Assembly (NCBI GenBank): GCA_031002005.1
Contig: CM061918.1
Coordinates: forward strand, 58,533,478 to 58,597,477
DNA length: 64,000 nucleotides
Reading direction: 5' to 3'
Origin: Vandiemenella viatica
Lineage: Eukaryota; Arthropoda; Insecta; Orthoptera; Morabidae
This document shows positions 12,016 to 24,329 of the stretch, one piece after another; position 1 is the stretch's first letter; each line of letters begins with the position of its first letter. The position numbers were made by a program, and so were the translations under genes. The notes beneath the pieces are model-generated. The model made no database searches. It was not told where the DNA came from and was given only the letters and a program-made list of their open reading frames with translations.

Positions 12016-12408
12016 TTATGAGGAAAGGATAGATAAAATACACCCAACACTCACCAAAGTTGAAGGGAGGAGGGTAACAGCAAAACAAAACAATACACAA
12101 ATACAGAAAATGCAATATTTCGGGTTAAACCCCTTGTCAAGTTGAAAGACGTAAGTGGCTGAGCTCGCGGAAGGCTTGCAGTCAACACAGCCACTCATAA
12201 AATGAATTACCTCAGTCCATTCTATTAGTGGCTGCATTGACTGCAAGCCTTGCATGAGCTCACCCACTTACTTCTTTCAACTTGACAAAGGGTTTAAACC
12301 AAAATATTTTATTTTCTGTATTTGTGTATTGTTTTCTGTTGCTGCTGCCCTCCTCTCTTCAACTTTGGTGAGTGTTGGGTGTATTTTATCTATCCTTTCC
12401 ATATAAAT
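12016..12408. repeat. Near-perfect 0.4-kb palindrome (fold-back element)
   Basis: The left arm runs from 'gaggaaaggatagata' through 'acacccaacactcacc' and 'cttgtcaagttgaaag' to 'cagccact'. The right arm is its reverse complement, ending 'tatctatcctttcc'. The arms are about 180-190 bp each and the loop is only about 30 bp (around 12190-12225). Mismatches are few. No coding content is seen. The structure fits a fold-back/MITE insertion in the TMED intron. No certain target duplication was found. Confidence 0.85.
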
Positions 12409-14249
12409 ATTACCTCGCAGCAGTTCTTTCCTTCCATTGTTACTGATAGAACTAGGACATAGTTAGATACATTTAGTGAAATACATAACGTGACTCCTTC
12501 CTCAGAATGTTGGGTCTCTAGTTCGGGTACTGTGAACATGTTTCAGATGTCATGTTACTGCGGGCTGAGAAATTCCAATGGCCGGACAAAGGTGTGTGTC
12601 CGTTCCCATTATGCAGGCATGCTGCTAGTCTCTCACATTGCGACTTTCAATTAGGCTGGCAGGTCATGTTTTTGCTTGATGCCCTGATGATCATAGTGGT
12701 TGGCTCCTTCTGCCTCTCCCATCCTTGATGGAGATGCTCTCTCTCTCTCATCCACACACACACTCCAGAATTGCCGTGCTACAGGTGTAGATATGCGCCA
12801 AATCCTCTTCTCTTGAAACTGGTAAAACTTCTTGGCCCACCACTCATGCAATGTAAGCACATATTTACTGTAAAACTCCATCATTCATATTTCGAATTCT
12901 TTCCCCTGCTCCCATCCACCAGATTCTTCGAACATTTCCTTCCAGGTCACACTGAATAATTTAAATGAGCAAACACATGTACGCCCCATCACCGACAAAT
13001 AGTGAAATCATCATACACACTCATGTAAACTCCTGCACTGACAACTGATTGAAAAATCCTGCTGTAACTCCACTATTTATACGTTCTGCGTAAATTTATT
13101 CTTGTGTATTTTGTTTATGTGGTTTTATGAGGACCTCTCATGTAAATTTTCTACCTAGGTGGGTATTTGGAATTGCGTTATGCACACAAAGCACTAAACA
13201 TGTTGGGAAAAAAACCTGAAATGGGTCCTAATTGTTCTTAATAAAGCCCTAGAACCGTCACAAGTTCTGTATTCCCATTCTGACATTTTGGCATTACGAA
13301 TACCTTTGGGTATAATTCAAGATAGTTTGTTAAAACATCTTATTATTGAATAGTGGATTATTTCAGTTTCTGTTTGTTGATATTTAGTTCAAACTTTCAT
13401 GATTTTGCTATTCAGAAATGACTCAAAAAATACTAGGTAGTAGTTTGTTGATAAGGCATGGCAGCTTTCATTACTGTTCTTTGTAGCAGTTGATGAGACC
13501 TGTGCTCTATAAACATCATGCTGATCATTTTTAAAAGCTGGTTCTACATTTTGGCATATACTGTAAATGAAGATGTGCATTTTCTCTTAATGTGTTTGTG
13601 AAGCTGTTATGTCAAAAGCACAAATGTCTTCATGATTGAGATTTCAGCTTGAAAATTCCTATTTATTGCATGTTGTGTGCATTTGGGGAAAATAACTCAT
13701 CATTTACCACAGATGAAGGCAGCAGGGCCAGATGGACACGTAAAAAACACAAAAAGCAGTTCACAATATTTTGGTCATGCAAAAGGTGAGACAAGGAAAG
13801 ACATGGGCACATCCAGGCCTGCAACATGAATGAACAAAACATGAAACATGCTGTAACAGTTTTGATACATAAGACATTTCTGTTGATAATGCTTTATGTA
13901 TTTACGTGTACTCTCTCTTCCATGGCTAAGGAACTGCCCTTTGTATCTTCAAAAAATATGACAATTTAACCAACCTCAAGCAATACAGTCAACTTGTCAA
14001 TGAAATACAAGCCATGTTGTGTGTAGCCTGTTAGTGGATAAGGTATAATCACCAGAGTGTGATCACAGGCAAACAGTTAAATAAATTGTGAGTGTCTAAA
14101 AAATTGAGGTTTTGGTGACTTCCTGAATTCAACTAATGAAATAATTATGATCTCGATGTAGAACTGCATATATCAGGGTTTACTTTTTCGCTTTATCACT
14201 CACCACATACGAATGCAGGTGTGCAATGACAAGCACATGATATATTTGA
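12409..14249. other. Probable TMED intron, nothing recognised
   Basis: No coding exon, SINE box or terminal repeat was identified. Short CA and CT runs occur near 12735-12765. Confidence 0.35.
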
Positions 14250-15515
14250 AATTAGGTCATGCTGACTGCCATTCCACAGATAACTCTGTATTTCAGAAGC
14301 ATTTCTCATCGGCGTTTACACCACCACTGTTTTGATTCCATTTTGGTTTTTTTTTTTTTGGTGTTTTTTCATAAGTTTTGTATATGTAGTAGGTACAATA
14401 AAAAAAGAATACATTAATTAAACATAACATGTGTACGTAATATTTAATTTACCTAAACATGACCATAGCACTCGCACATTCGAGTAGGTGTAAGATGTAA
14501 TTATCTTTGATTTGAATTTGACATTAGAAAGGAAGATTGTTTGCTGCAATTAACTTTAAGTAAATCATATCGTGTGTTGTAACGTGCAGTTCATAACATT
14601 ATTATTTTTGGTTTTTAATAGAAGTCACATTGTAAGTATTAATACATTTTACAATTAGTAAAATTCATTCATTACCTTCAGCGGGGGTTCTACCATAACT
14701 GTGTTGCCGCAATTTGATGATGGTTTCTTAAGCAACTAGACAACCAAAGTTGAAAGCGTGGAATAATATTTTTTTATATCTGGCTCAGTTAGCAAAATAT
14801 ACTGTCTCAAAATTTAGGTGATTGGGTTAAGATGCAGCCTAGTCCAAAAAAAATAAATAATAATGATAATAATAAAAAATAGTTAAATGCTGGACATGCA
14901 CAATAACTGTTTTGTTTTCTTACTACCAGTTGTATTTAGGATGAAATATTGCACGGATCAGAAGAAAAATGTTTCCAAAGCCACAAGGAACTTGCCTACA
15001 ACTATTTTTTAACAATCGATATTTCGAACACTAAGTGAGATATCTAAAAAGATTATTCTTCTCTCAGGTTATGTTGACCGCATTTTCACAGATAACTAAC
15101 TCTGTATTTGAGAAGCATTTATCGAAGTAGTTTATACACTACTGAATTGATTACATTTTGCTTTTTTTAGTACGGATATTTTTTTCATAAGTTTTTTTGA
15201 ATTTAGTTTGAGTATTAACATAAAACTGAATTTTTTAATTAAACGCAATAAGTGTAAGAAATATTTAATTTACCTAAACATGACAGTAGTGCTCACGTGT
15301 TCAAATAAACAATAACATTTGTGTTGCAAATGTTTTATTATCTTGGGTTCATATTTGTGTTGGAAAATAAAATTCTGTTAAGTAGTTGTTCGTTGCAGTT
15401 ACACCCTAAGTAAATCACGTTGTGTGTTATAACATGTAGTTGATATTTTCATTTTTCAATATAATTCACATTATAAGTATTAATAAAATTTACAATTAGT
15501 GAAATTCATATTTAG
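14250..15515. repeat. Diverged tandem duplication, period about 805 bp
   Basis: The segment 14250-14670 (from 'gctgactgccattccacagataactctgtattt' onward) is repeated at about 15065-15515 with many substitutions and small indels. Shared landmarks are 'cagataact', 'aatatttaatttacctaaacatgac', 'taagtaaatca', 'gtgtgtt' and 'aagtattaata'. The spacing is about 805 bp. A third unit could lie in the gap. No coding sequence is seen; it may be an old minisatellite-like or transposon-derived duplication. Confidence 0.75.
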
Positions 15516-15566
15516 TAAATATTTATAATTTAAATTCAATGTAATATTTTGTTACATGTAAAATAG

Positions 15567-16566
15567 NNNNNNNNNNNNNNNNNNNNNNNNNNNNNNNNNN
15601 NNNNNNNNNNNNNNNNNNNNNNNNNNNNNNNNNNNNNNNNNNNNNNNNNNNNNNNNNNNNNNNNNNNNNNNNNNNNNNNNNNNNNNNNNNNNNNNNNNNN
15701 NNNNNNNNNNNNNNNNNNNNNNNNNNNNNNNNNNNNNNNNNNNNNNNNNNNNNNNNNNNNNNNNNNNNNNNNNNNNNNNNNNNNNNNNNNNNNNNNNNNN
15801 NNNNNNNNNNNNNNNNNNNNNNNNNNNNNNNNNNNNNNNNNNNNNNNNNNNNNNNNNNNNNNNNNNNNNNNNNNNNNNNNNNNNNNNNNNNNNNNNNNNN
15901 NNNNNNNNNNNNNNNNNNNNNNNNNNNNNNNNNNNNNNNNNNNNNNNNNNNNNNNNNNNNNNNNNNNNNNNNNNNNNNNNNNNNNNNNNNNNNNNNNNNN
16001 NNNNNNNNNNNNNNNNNNNNNNNNNNNNNNNNNNNNNNNNNNNNNNNNNNNNNNNNNNNNNNNNNNNNNNNNNNNNNNNNNNNNNNNNNNNNNNNNNNNN
16101 NNNNNNNNNNNNNNNNNNNNNNNNNNNNNNNNNNNNNNNNNNNNNNNNNNNNNNNNNNNNNNNNNNNNNNNNNNNNNNNNNNNNNNNNNNNNNNNNNNNN
16201 NNNNNNNNNNNNNNNNNNNNNNNNNNNNNNNNNNNNNNNNNNNNNNNNNNNNNNNNNNNNNNNNNNNNNNNNNNNNNNNNNNNNNNNNNNNNNNNNNNNN
16301 NNNNNNNNNNNNNNNNNNNNNNNNNNNNNNNNNNNNNNNNNNNNNNNNNNNNNNNNNNNNNNNNNNNNNNNNNNNNNNNNNNNNNNNNNNNNNNNNNNNN
16401 NNNNNNNNNNNNNNNNNNNNNNNNNNNNNNNNNNNNNNNNNNNNNNNNNNNNNNNNNNNNNNNNNNNNNNNNNNNNNNNNNNNNNNNNNNNNNNNNNNNN
16501 NNNNNNNNNNNNNNNNNNNNNNNNNNNNNNNNNNNNNNNNNNNNNNNNNNNNNNNNNNNNNNNNNN
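15567..16566. other. Assembly gap, 1,000 N
   Basis: An exact run of 1,000 undetermined bases, the usual placeholder for a gap of unknown size. Repeat content changes across it, so the order of the two sides rests on scaffolding data that cannot be checked here. Confidence 0.99.
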
Positions 16567-17175
16567 CGTTAACCTCATTTATCACCTCTGTAATTAATTG
16601 GTTACACGAAAGGGAAAAAACTAAATAATTTAATTCCTTGTGAGGTTAATCAATGAGCACATAGTACAGCTAACGTGTATCAGAGCATTAGCGAGAAACT
16701 CAATAAAGATTCCGAAAGTATTTTTAAAATATCTTTATTCAAATAGCAGCAAAAATTTGTTTTACTGATCGATCGTAATCGGGGATTTCAATTTTGAGTG
16801 CATTTCTCAGCACAGGAACCGTACGCATTCTCTAAAGACCTACACAAAATTTCGAATTTTATTCAAGTTATAAGCGGAAAGCTAATACCTGCCTTTACTT
16901 CGGATACATGTAAATGATGCATTGGTAATCTGTTTCTGACGGCGCGTAAATTAAATTACATCACACTAAAGTGCCAGGAAAAGGCAGTACAAAATTCAGA
17001 AAAAGACAGTATATTTTATTAACAATAATGCGATATCCTTAAGCAAAGTTTCGAAGTAAAGCTATGTAGTATTAACGGGACGCCAATATAAGGCGCTGAC
17101 ACCTCATTGCCTACTGTAAACTTGAGGCTAGATCATCGTTCAATTGTTCTAGAGTATTACAAATAACGGGGGGGG
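16567..17175. other. No recognised feature
   Basis: AT-rich non-coding sequence right of the gap, with a G8 run near 17169. No gene or repeat structure was recognised. Confidence 0.35.
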
Positions 17176-17177
17176 TA

Positions 17178-17396
17178 GTTTTTTTTGGTTCTAGCTTTAC
17201 ACTTCGTCGACGTCACGGAATAAGACTAGGTGGTAGAAAGGAGAAGTAATTGTAGGAACCATCCCGGCATTCACTAGGTGATTTGAGAAAATCACGGAAA
17301 ACCAAATCTGTATGGCTGGACGGGGTTTCGAACCCACATACTCCCAAATGCTAGTCCAGAGCGTTACCACTCTCCAACTACGCTGGGTAAGATGAT
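17178..17396 (-). repeat. SINE-B copy
   Basis: Minus-strand tRNA-derived SINE. The head 'acccagcgtagttggagagtgg' carries an A-box-like start, and the B box reads 'gtttcgaacccc' in the plus orientation (around 17325). This is followed leftward by the body ('ggttttccgtgatttt…ccgggatggttcc') and the tail region 'tcgacgaagtgtaaagc'. It is diverged from other copies, so relatively old. Confidence 0.8.
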
Positions 17397-17914
17397 TGTT
17401 AGACCTGGATACCATAGTGGAGATAGTGTGGTCTTCATTTGTCAGATAATCATTCCGGAAGTTCAGTTAAGAGGAAATGCCATGTCCATCAGTGTTTGAC
17501 ATCGCGTCACTGAAGCAAATCAGCCCGGGTCGTGCATACAGAGCAGTAGGTTAGGCTGTAGAACTGAGTGAAACACAACTCCACGAACTGTACAGTTAGG
17601 AAGTCTATATTCCTGCCCAGTAGGTCGCACTGTCTGGTACCTGCTACCCTGGTCACCCAGCTGGCACTTGCTGTGGAAACGGCGGCCAAATTGAGGCAGA
17701 TGTCTCGCCAATTGTGTCGCGGTGTCCCTACTCTTCCCCAATGTTATGCTCCGATTGGTTTCCGGGCTGATGAGCGGATAAAAACTGTATACAGGAACTC
17801 TGCCTTCGACAAACAAGTCCCCTAATTGCCTTCTTGTAAGTTAGATACTCACCTCAATAACGATTACTGCCTCTCAAAACACTGCAACACACTAACTTAT
17901 CGAATTTTTGCTGT

Positions 17915-18055
17915 TTATAAGTGTTCATTGTTTTACCGTGCATTGAAGTCTCCGTTTCTTACTACCGAAGTTTGTGCCGGATTAAAGTGTTCGTCGTTCT
18001 ACCGCGCATTGAAGTCTCCATGTCCTGCTCTCCATTTAATAAGACCGAGTTTTAC
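17915..18055 (+). repeat. Short tandem repeat, two ~67-bp units
   Basis: 'gtgttcattgttttaccgtg' with 'cattgaagtctcc' is repeated as 'gtgttcgtcgttctaccgcg' with 'cattgaagtctcc' about 67 bases later. Two units are seen, with the start of a third implied by 'ccatttaata'. Function unknown. Confidence 0.6.
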
Positions 18056-18519
18056 AAATTAAATTTTCCAATTTTTCCAGTTTTACGAGTATGGACGCGT
18101 GTATTACTCCCCTCAATAGATTAGATTATTTTATCTGTGGTATTGCAATGTAAATATTTATTTTGTAGCTCAAGATAATGGGTCGAACTTTTTACGTCAC
18201 CCATCCACACGTCCATTAGAGTTCCGCCGCTTAGCCACTGTGGTGGATTTTACAGTATGGTGTCGCGTGTAAACCGAGCGAGTTACGACACTTAGCCCAA
18301 CTTGTGGGTCCGTCCTAACGCTTACTTACTATCGGCTGAGGTTGAAGATTCCAGTCGGCTAGGATAAAAACACAAGCAGTACTTAGAATGATGACGTATG
18401 TGGCTGCTTGGAATGACCTCGAGATATGTGTTCAACTGGATTTATTACTGTTGCATGGCATTCATTACAAGGATGGTTACATAAAACGGAGGTTTTTCCG
18501 ATAGTGAAATAGCGGATCG

Positions 18520-19115
18520 TCGTATCCAAAGTGTTAGCAATTGCTTCCGGAGCCGGCGGAGGGGAGAACGGAGAATTTACCTAAGAATGGAAATTTTGGA
18601 TTATAGCAGGACTGCCATACGTACCTTTACATCGTGGACTGGGCTGGCGTTTCTGCAGCGAAGAAACGTCCCCGGCTCTGTGCGAATCCGCTTCTCCCAT
18701 TGGCTGAGTATCACGCCGTTTAGACTACGTAGCTGTCTTTCTCATGAACAAGGAAAGGACCTTAAGTTCCCAGCGTAGGACTCAAGTAGAGTGGTGTGGC
18801 GTTACGCCGATGGACTGGCTCAGAAAGCAAACTGCCTTTCTTAATGTTGATAAATTGGCTACAAAGTAAATACCCACGAGAGCGGGCGCGTAGGTAAACA
18901 ACTGTGTCGGTGCGTGTGTGTTCCTCCGGAAAGCGGCCGTTACGTGGGGCCGGCAGCGTGTCCATGGAGGACCATCACACGGGCAGCCGAGCGCGACATC
19001 GTCCAAGCGTCACGCGACGTCTGTGCCCACCGTCCGGCTAAACGGCTCCATTGTGCAACAAGACATGCTTCCGAAACCTGCACGTAACAGGCGGCTCACT
19101 AGCCGACGGTGATGG
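18520..19115. other. GC- and CpG-rich block
   Basis: About 600 bases with many CpG dinucleotides and a GC content visibly higher than both sides (for example 'ggagccggcggagg' and 'gcggccgttacgtgg'). It includes 'ccattggctgag', an inverted CCAAT-like motif. It could be an unmethylated promoter region or a GC-rich repeat. No start codon or exon could be tied to it. Confidence 0.35.
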
Positions 19116-19199
19116 ATGCCCACGGTGATTTACAGGGTAAGGCCTATGTCCCAAAAGTGACGAAGTCGATTTATTTAAAATTTTTACAAATACAATCAA

Positions 19200-19251
19200 A
19201 AGTTTTCAAAACAGGCCCCTTGAATATCGATACACCACATTCAGCAGTAGT

Positions 19252-19298
<47 letters not shown>

Positions 19299-19760
19299 CT
19301 CTTCCGTAATGTGATTTAAAACTCGTGTTACAGTCGCTTGAATCTCAGGAACGGACTCAAAACAATAGCCTTTCAGAACCCTCTTGATCTTAGGAGACAA
19401 AAAGAAGTGCGGCGGGGCATGTCAAGGCTGTATGAGGGCTGCCACATTTTTCTTCGTCAAGATGTCCCTCAACAATAGCACCATGTGGACTGCAGCATTG
19501 TTGTGATGAGTCCGCCAGTGATTGACAATGCCCGGACGTACTCGGGCGATTGTTTTCACCGACCACACATCATTTTTTGGAAGTCCTAACTGTCACAGTC
19601 CAGAACAGCCTTCTCATGCATATCAGTTTTTGATATCGATTGCTTGCCGAAGAGTTCCTCATCTTCCATGTCTTCCCGACCACCTTTGAACGCCTTGTGT
19701 GTATGGCGTAACATTGCTGCAGACTTCACTGAATCTTAGCTCCGGACGCAAAATAAAAAC
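19200..19760 (-). pseudogene. mariner-type transposase C-terminal remnant
   Basis: Read on the minus strand: DVWSVKTIARVRPGIVNHWR, then TKKNVAALIQP, then FFLSPKIKRVLKGYCFESVP, then EIQATVTRVLNHITEED. The layout matches the C-terminal half of mariner transposases (…HHDNAPAH…SPDLAPxDFFLFPKLKxxLKGxRFxS). The second catalytic Asp box reads HHNNAAVH and the third reads HAPPHFF, so both acidic residues are lost. A 41-base T run (19253-19293) sits directly after the ITEED end. No inverted ends were found. Confidence 0.75.
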
Positions 19761-20004
19761 TGCCTTCGACTCGAGTGCGATTCTGACCCTCCCAGAGCTC
19801 GGTGGCTAAAGATCCAGGTCTCATTTTATTTCTGAGACTCTCTGTCACCAATCCCATTCAGTTTTCCTGCGCTTCCGAGGATTCAAGTTACTACAGAAAA
19901 TCAGTCTCATTACTTCTGGACCTGACCTGCAGCGAATACACTGTTGACTACTGCTCTACTTCAGTGTCACTCTACAAACCACGGCTTACTTCATCATGTG
20001 CTGT

Positions 20005-20110
20005 GACTTACTGGAAACCATGGAATTTCGAAATCTGGATGGATGGATGGACATTCGAACCTGCGGTCTTCCGAATGCGAGGGTAGAGAGATACCATTTA
20101 CCCACCACGC
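20005..20110 (-). repeat. Partial SINE-B copy
   Basis: Minus-strand fragment holding the tRNA-like head ('gcgtggtgggtaaatgg', 'cattcggaagaccgcaggttcgaatg') and the first part of the body ('ccagatttcgaaattccatgg'). The 3' part is missing. A GGAT-type microexpansion ('tggatggatgga') lies at the head/body border. Confidence 0.7.
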
Positions 20111-20269
20111 ATGGTAAGGCAAAAAAGAAACACATTCAAACCATTGAGTGAATTAATATAATCTTTTATATGGCTGCATTCCTTGAGATTAATACAAAGA
20201 CGCTTTTTATTGGATCCTTCCAACTGAGCGGCGGCAATCATCTGCCAGACAAATTCACAACTTTCCCAT

Positions 20270-20935
20270 TAATATCAAGGTAAGAAGGTTGTGTTCTGTT
20301 GGGTTCCTGGAAAAGCCAAAATCAGGAGAAACACAATAAGAAACAAGGTCACAACAGATTTAATTTGTTTTGATTCAGTTTTAAAAAGTAGAGCAATGGC
20401 GTTTGCCAAAGCCAATGACTGGAAGTCAAGAAGAATAAACTACCGTTGCTCAAATCAACCGTGCAATCGCTGAACAGCTACTAGTAATTCCAATATTTTC
20501 ATGACAGTGAGAATGAAAGGCTGACTCTCAGACGAAACGAAGGTTCTATGAAGCAGTACAGAAACACATCCCAATTAAATCGTGGTTCGACAAAATTAAA
20601 TGTTCCAAAGAACTATTATCAACTATAGTCCGCCTGAAAACAAGCCATGGGCGCTGGCGATTACACCTCCATCACCTAAACGTTGTTGACAATCCAACCT
20701 GAGACTGCGGCACTAATGAGGAAGAAACACCATTCTACAGATTTTTTTGACTGCGGTAAATATACTGCGGCTCGTGGAGCTCTCATAAGGACCTAGTTAG
20801 GGGAAGGCCAACAACTAACAACATTAATACCAGCTTCATATAACTTAAAAGTATACGGGCTCCTGTACGACTTTGTCACCAGAAACAACATAACCATCGA
20901 AACAAGTCCAACCACTGGTGACGCTGCTAGAAGGA
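20270..20935 (+). mobile_element. LINE fragment with RNase H and zinc-knuckle tail
   Basis: The reading starts VVFCWVPGKAKIRRNTIRNK, a degraded RNase H signature (family 'WVPGHxGIxGNExAD'). It continues through SWFDKIKCSKELLSTIVRLK and TSHGRWRLHLHHLNVVDNP to DCGTNEEETPFYRFF and CGKYTAARGAL. The last part is the Cys/His C-terminal motif of I/R1-like LINEs ('RLRTGHxxL…C.CG.EE..EHxLxxCPxY…R'). Several stops and frame changes occur. RNase H marks this as a lineage different from the other LINEs in the window. Confidence 0.8.
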
Positions 20936-20939
20936 TCTA

Positions 20940-23790
20940 AATTCCTCTAAAACGATAGGAACAACAAATTTTGCCTTTATCTTAGCAGGTATGAATGCTT
21001 TCATATTAAAGTGTATTAAGTGTGGGTAATATGGCTGTATGGTAACATGCAAAATGCCAAAATTATTATATATAAAAAACATTTTTAACTGGTTTTGACG
21101 TTTAAAAACAAACATTCCAAATGCATTTAATGTTTTATTGTCCTGCGTGACTGTCATCAAAATCAGACATCCAAAATCAACTTTAAAGTTCAGAAACGAA
21201 TCATCGTCAGTAGTCATAACATGCCCACGGAATTTTCGTAGACAACTATTCAATGATAGGAAACATATCTGTATTATTATTCAAATACATCAGTTTGGAC
21301 ATTCTTACCAGCAAGATTTTCAGATCAGCATTAACGTTCTTAACTTCACAAAGAATATCACGTTTGACTTCAACGTTCCACATGAGATGTTCGCAATAGC
21401 CATACTTTTAAACCGAGTGGTCAGAGTCACAGATGAGTTTCTCCGCGGAATGGTAAAGTATGAAAGAACTGTATACGTGAAGTAGATAAATGACGGTATA
21501 TACAGAGAAATTAACTCAAGACTTGAAGACACTGAGGATCCCATAAAATCATTCGAGAGAATGATGATGAAAAATAGTTAAGAAGATCAGCGAAATTAAT
21601 GGGTACCCAAGGAACCATTATTGTGAATTAGACATTTTTCTGACGCAGAACCTTTAAACAATAAACAAGGGCGGAAACCTAACCTGTGGACCGTTTCAAA
21701 CATTCGTCAAAATAGTTTACCATGTTGGAAAGAGTCAGAAAAACTGAAAGGTGTAAATTGAAGATGAGTAGTAGTTATCAAGACAAGGTCATCAACGTCC
21801 ACAACCTACGACTGCTGACGTCACAAACCGCTGCTCTACGGTACCAACATTACGTAACAAAAAACTGTGCTGCTGGAAAAAGACGACGCGGAGCGTCACT
21901 ATTAATCTGAAGTCCTCGACGTAACATACTACTACAGTTAAATGTCAGTCAGTTTGAGTTAGCCAGAGCTGGAAATAAATTTAACTATAATGTACAACTT
22001 GTTTGAGGCTATGATTGACCGGAGATCCGAAAGGTTTGTTCAGACCCCCGAATGACAGTGGAGACACTCATTCCTCCTTTGTCGTGAATTGACATACCAC
22101 AGTAATCCAACCAGCTGAAGTGGACCCACAGTGTTTCGTGAAAGCCAAAAAATGGAGTGGTTTAGTGTACATAACATAAGAAAAGCTTTTCCAGGGTGTC
22201 GATCAGTTTAAGGAGCCGTAAGAGGCGGGCATTTAAATAACGTACCCGTTAAGCCACACCTGGGCACTGACGACTTAAAGACAGGGCTAAATTAAGTAAG
22301 TAGTATACATAAATGTTAACCATGAAGAAGATAACTAAGATCCAGCTCAAGGCCTATGCCTGTGAAGTGTCACAACTGTTTCTGGACCTCTACTCGATGT
22401 TAGCTGGTTCGAATCCCGATAATGGAACAAACGTTCACCTTTTGCTAGCAGGGCTGCCGTATAACAAGGTGGCAGTCAAAAATTTGTAATGAATACTTTG
22501 TGTACCAAATTTATAAGCGATATGTGAGAGAGTATGGATTGTATTTCTTCCTTAAAAACATCTCCATCGCCCATTTAGAAGATTTCGAATTGGTTATTGC
22601 CATAATTTTTACATTAATCCAATTTTGGCAACTACTTCCATCTGTAAATTAGACCATGAAAAATGTATCATTTGCTTTCATTTTTAAGCTGCAACTCTGG
22701 TTAATCACTGATATAACTGTGACTATTGATTGTATGTTACTACAAAAACTTAAAATCAGTTTTTCGAATTACATGTCATAATTTTAACCCGTCTTCATGC
22801 TGCCTGTGTACTACGGCTCGATGTTGAGTAAGTAAATGAGGATGAAAACGTCACTGCAAATTTTGGGTGGTTGGCGAAGTTAAGTTGGTTGTACTGAAAA
22901 GAGCTACAAATTCGGAGACCAAGTTTCAAACGAAGTTGAAGCCAAAGATTTTTGATCGAAGCTGAAATCTTTAACGTCTTACCCATCTTCTAGTCAACAG
23001 ATCCTTTTATCCTGTTACAAGTGAATATTATACAGGAGGACCCATTCAGAATATAAACTCATTTCTGTCGTTGAGGAATTCAAAGTAAATTAGTTACTTT
23101 TTGTTCACCAATTTAAGATCTTACACGTTACTGGCATGAACTGGACTACCTTTAACGTTACAATTCTCAGCTAATCCTGGTAGTTAGGGATAGGGATCTA
23201 TGAGTAACAACTTTCCAAGTTTTCGCGTAATGTAACAATTAGGTTACTAGGCGACACACTGTTCTGTACAGGAGGAAAGAAGACATAGCTTCCTTAGCGC
23301 AGCAGCGCCGAGAAAGACTTCCAAGTTTGTTCAGCTGATGAGACATACCTTAGAAAGGTACTGCTCACAAACATTGTGTCGTATGTGATGTTGAGACGAA
23401 TACTCTCTCTTTAACATCACAAACGTACCTGCAAATACAAAAAGAAATAAAATGTGGTTACTACATTAACCTAGCGAGGTAGCATTTTAAGATTTAATGT
23501 TGAACTTATCGGTATAGTTTCAAATCAAAAAATTAAATCGATGTTAGAGAGAGATTGCGCCTCTTCCAAACAGGCAGCTGATAACTGAGAAGTAAAGCAA
23601 AAAAATTATCCTATTAATGTCTCATTACTTTCAATAGGTGATTGAAGTATTTCAATATGATATGGGTCACAAAAATTACTCTAAATCCTTTCCACCGTCC
23701 TCCTGAATACTAACTTAAGCGATTCCGTAAAATTTATGTCTCTTGTATCATGTAGTGTTCTCTTTTAATTTTAACTCTCAATTTCCTTCG
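20940..23790. other. No recognised gene
   Basis: Short open frames exist (for example 115 residues at 21138-21485 and 108 residues in the opposite strand of the same bases), but they overlap antisense to each other and show no known motif. 22740-23000 is similar. No SINE box or terminal repeat was recognised. Confidence 0.35.
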
Positions 23791-23806
23791 CTTACCACCT
23801 TTAATG

Positions 23807-24044
23807 CCGACCCCAGCAGCGTAGGGTATAGCGTGCTAGCCTTGCGTTGCACGGGTCGCCGGTTCGACTCCGGCCTAGAGCATGGGTGGTTTTAATTAAG
23901 TGTTGTGTTTGCCTTGTGCCGTCTATACGACGGAGAATCTATAACACATTGAGTGATCCAATATATACTTGCAAACTACAAAATTACATAGTTCTGGCTG
24001 TATGGCCTCGTATCCAAATGTCAATATACTTTTTCTTTAACCCT
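23807..24044 (+). repeat. SINE-A copy with TSD CCTTTAATG
   Basis: The tRNA-like head 'ccgaccccagcagcgtaggg' is followed by the B box 'ccggttcgactccgg' (about 23859). The body carries 'gcatgggtggttttaat', and the 3' end 'tggctgtatggcctcgtatc' leads into a T/A tail. It is bracketed by CCTTTAATG at 23798-23806 and 24045-24053. Confidence 0.93.
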
Positions 24045-24099
24045 CCTTTAATGTAGAATTCAGGTACAAATTATAATCTGATTAGCTGTTACCCACGAA

Positions 24100-24290
24100 T
24101 TCGTACGCCTGGAATTACACATGATATCCGGCTGTCCGTAACTGTTCGGTTAGTATTAAAAATTTCATGATAAAATATATTATTTATCCCGAAAAAAGTA
24201 TCCTAGCTCCTTACTTGATAAAATGTAATAAATAGACAGAGAGACAGAATTACTGTCGCATTTATAGTATTAGTGTAGATTTTTTGTTGT
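24100..24290 (+). repeat. Interspersed repeat resembling a LINE 3' UTR, copy 1
   Basis: Shares 'ctgtccgtaactgttcggttag'-like sequence, 'ttatttatcccgaaaa', 'tatcctagctccttac', 'agacagagagacag' and 'tattagtgtaga' with 51320-51590. The '…cagacagagag…' ending resembles 3' UTRs of RTE-like retrotransposons. That assignment is inference. Confidence 0.6.
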
Positions 24291-24329
24291 TATGAGTGAA
24301 TGAAAGATGGAAGAAAAGATAGGGTGAAA

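Noticed and set aside
15523..16585. Two ~350-residue open frames on the minus strand
   Set aside because: They consist almost wholly of undetermined bases in the 1,000-N gap.
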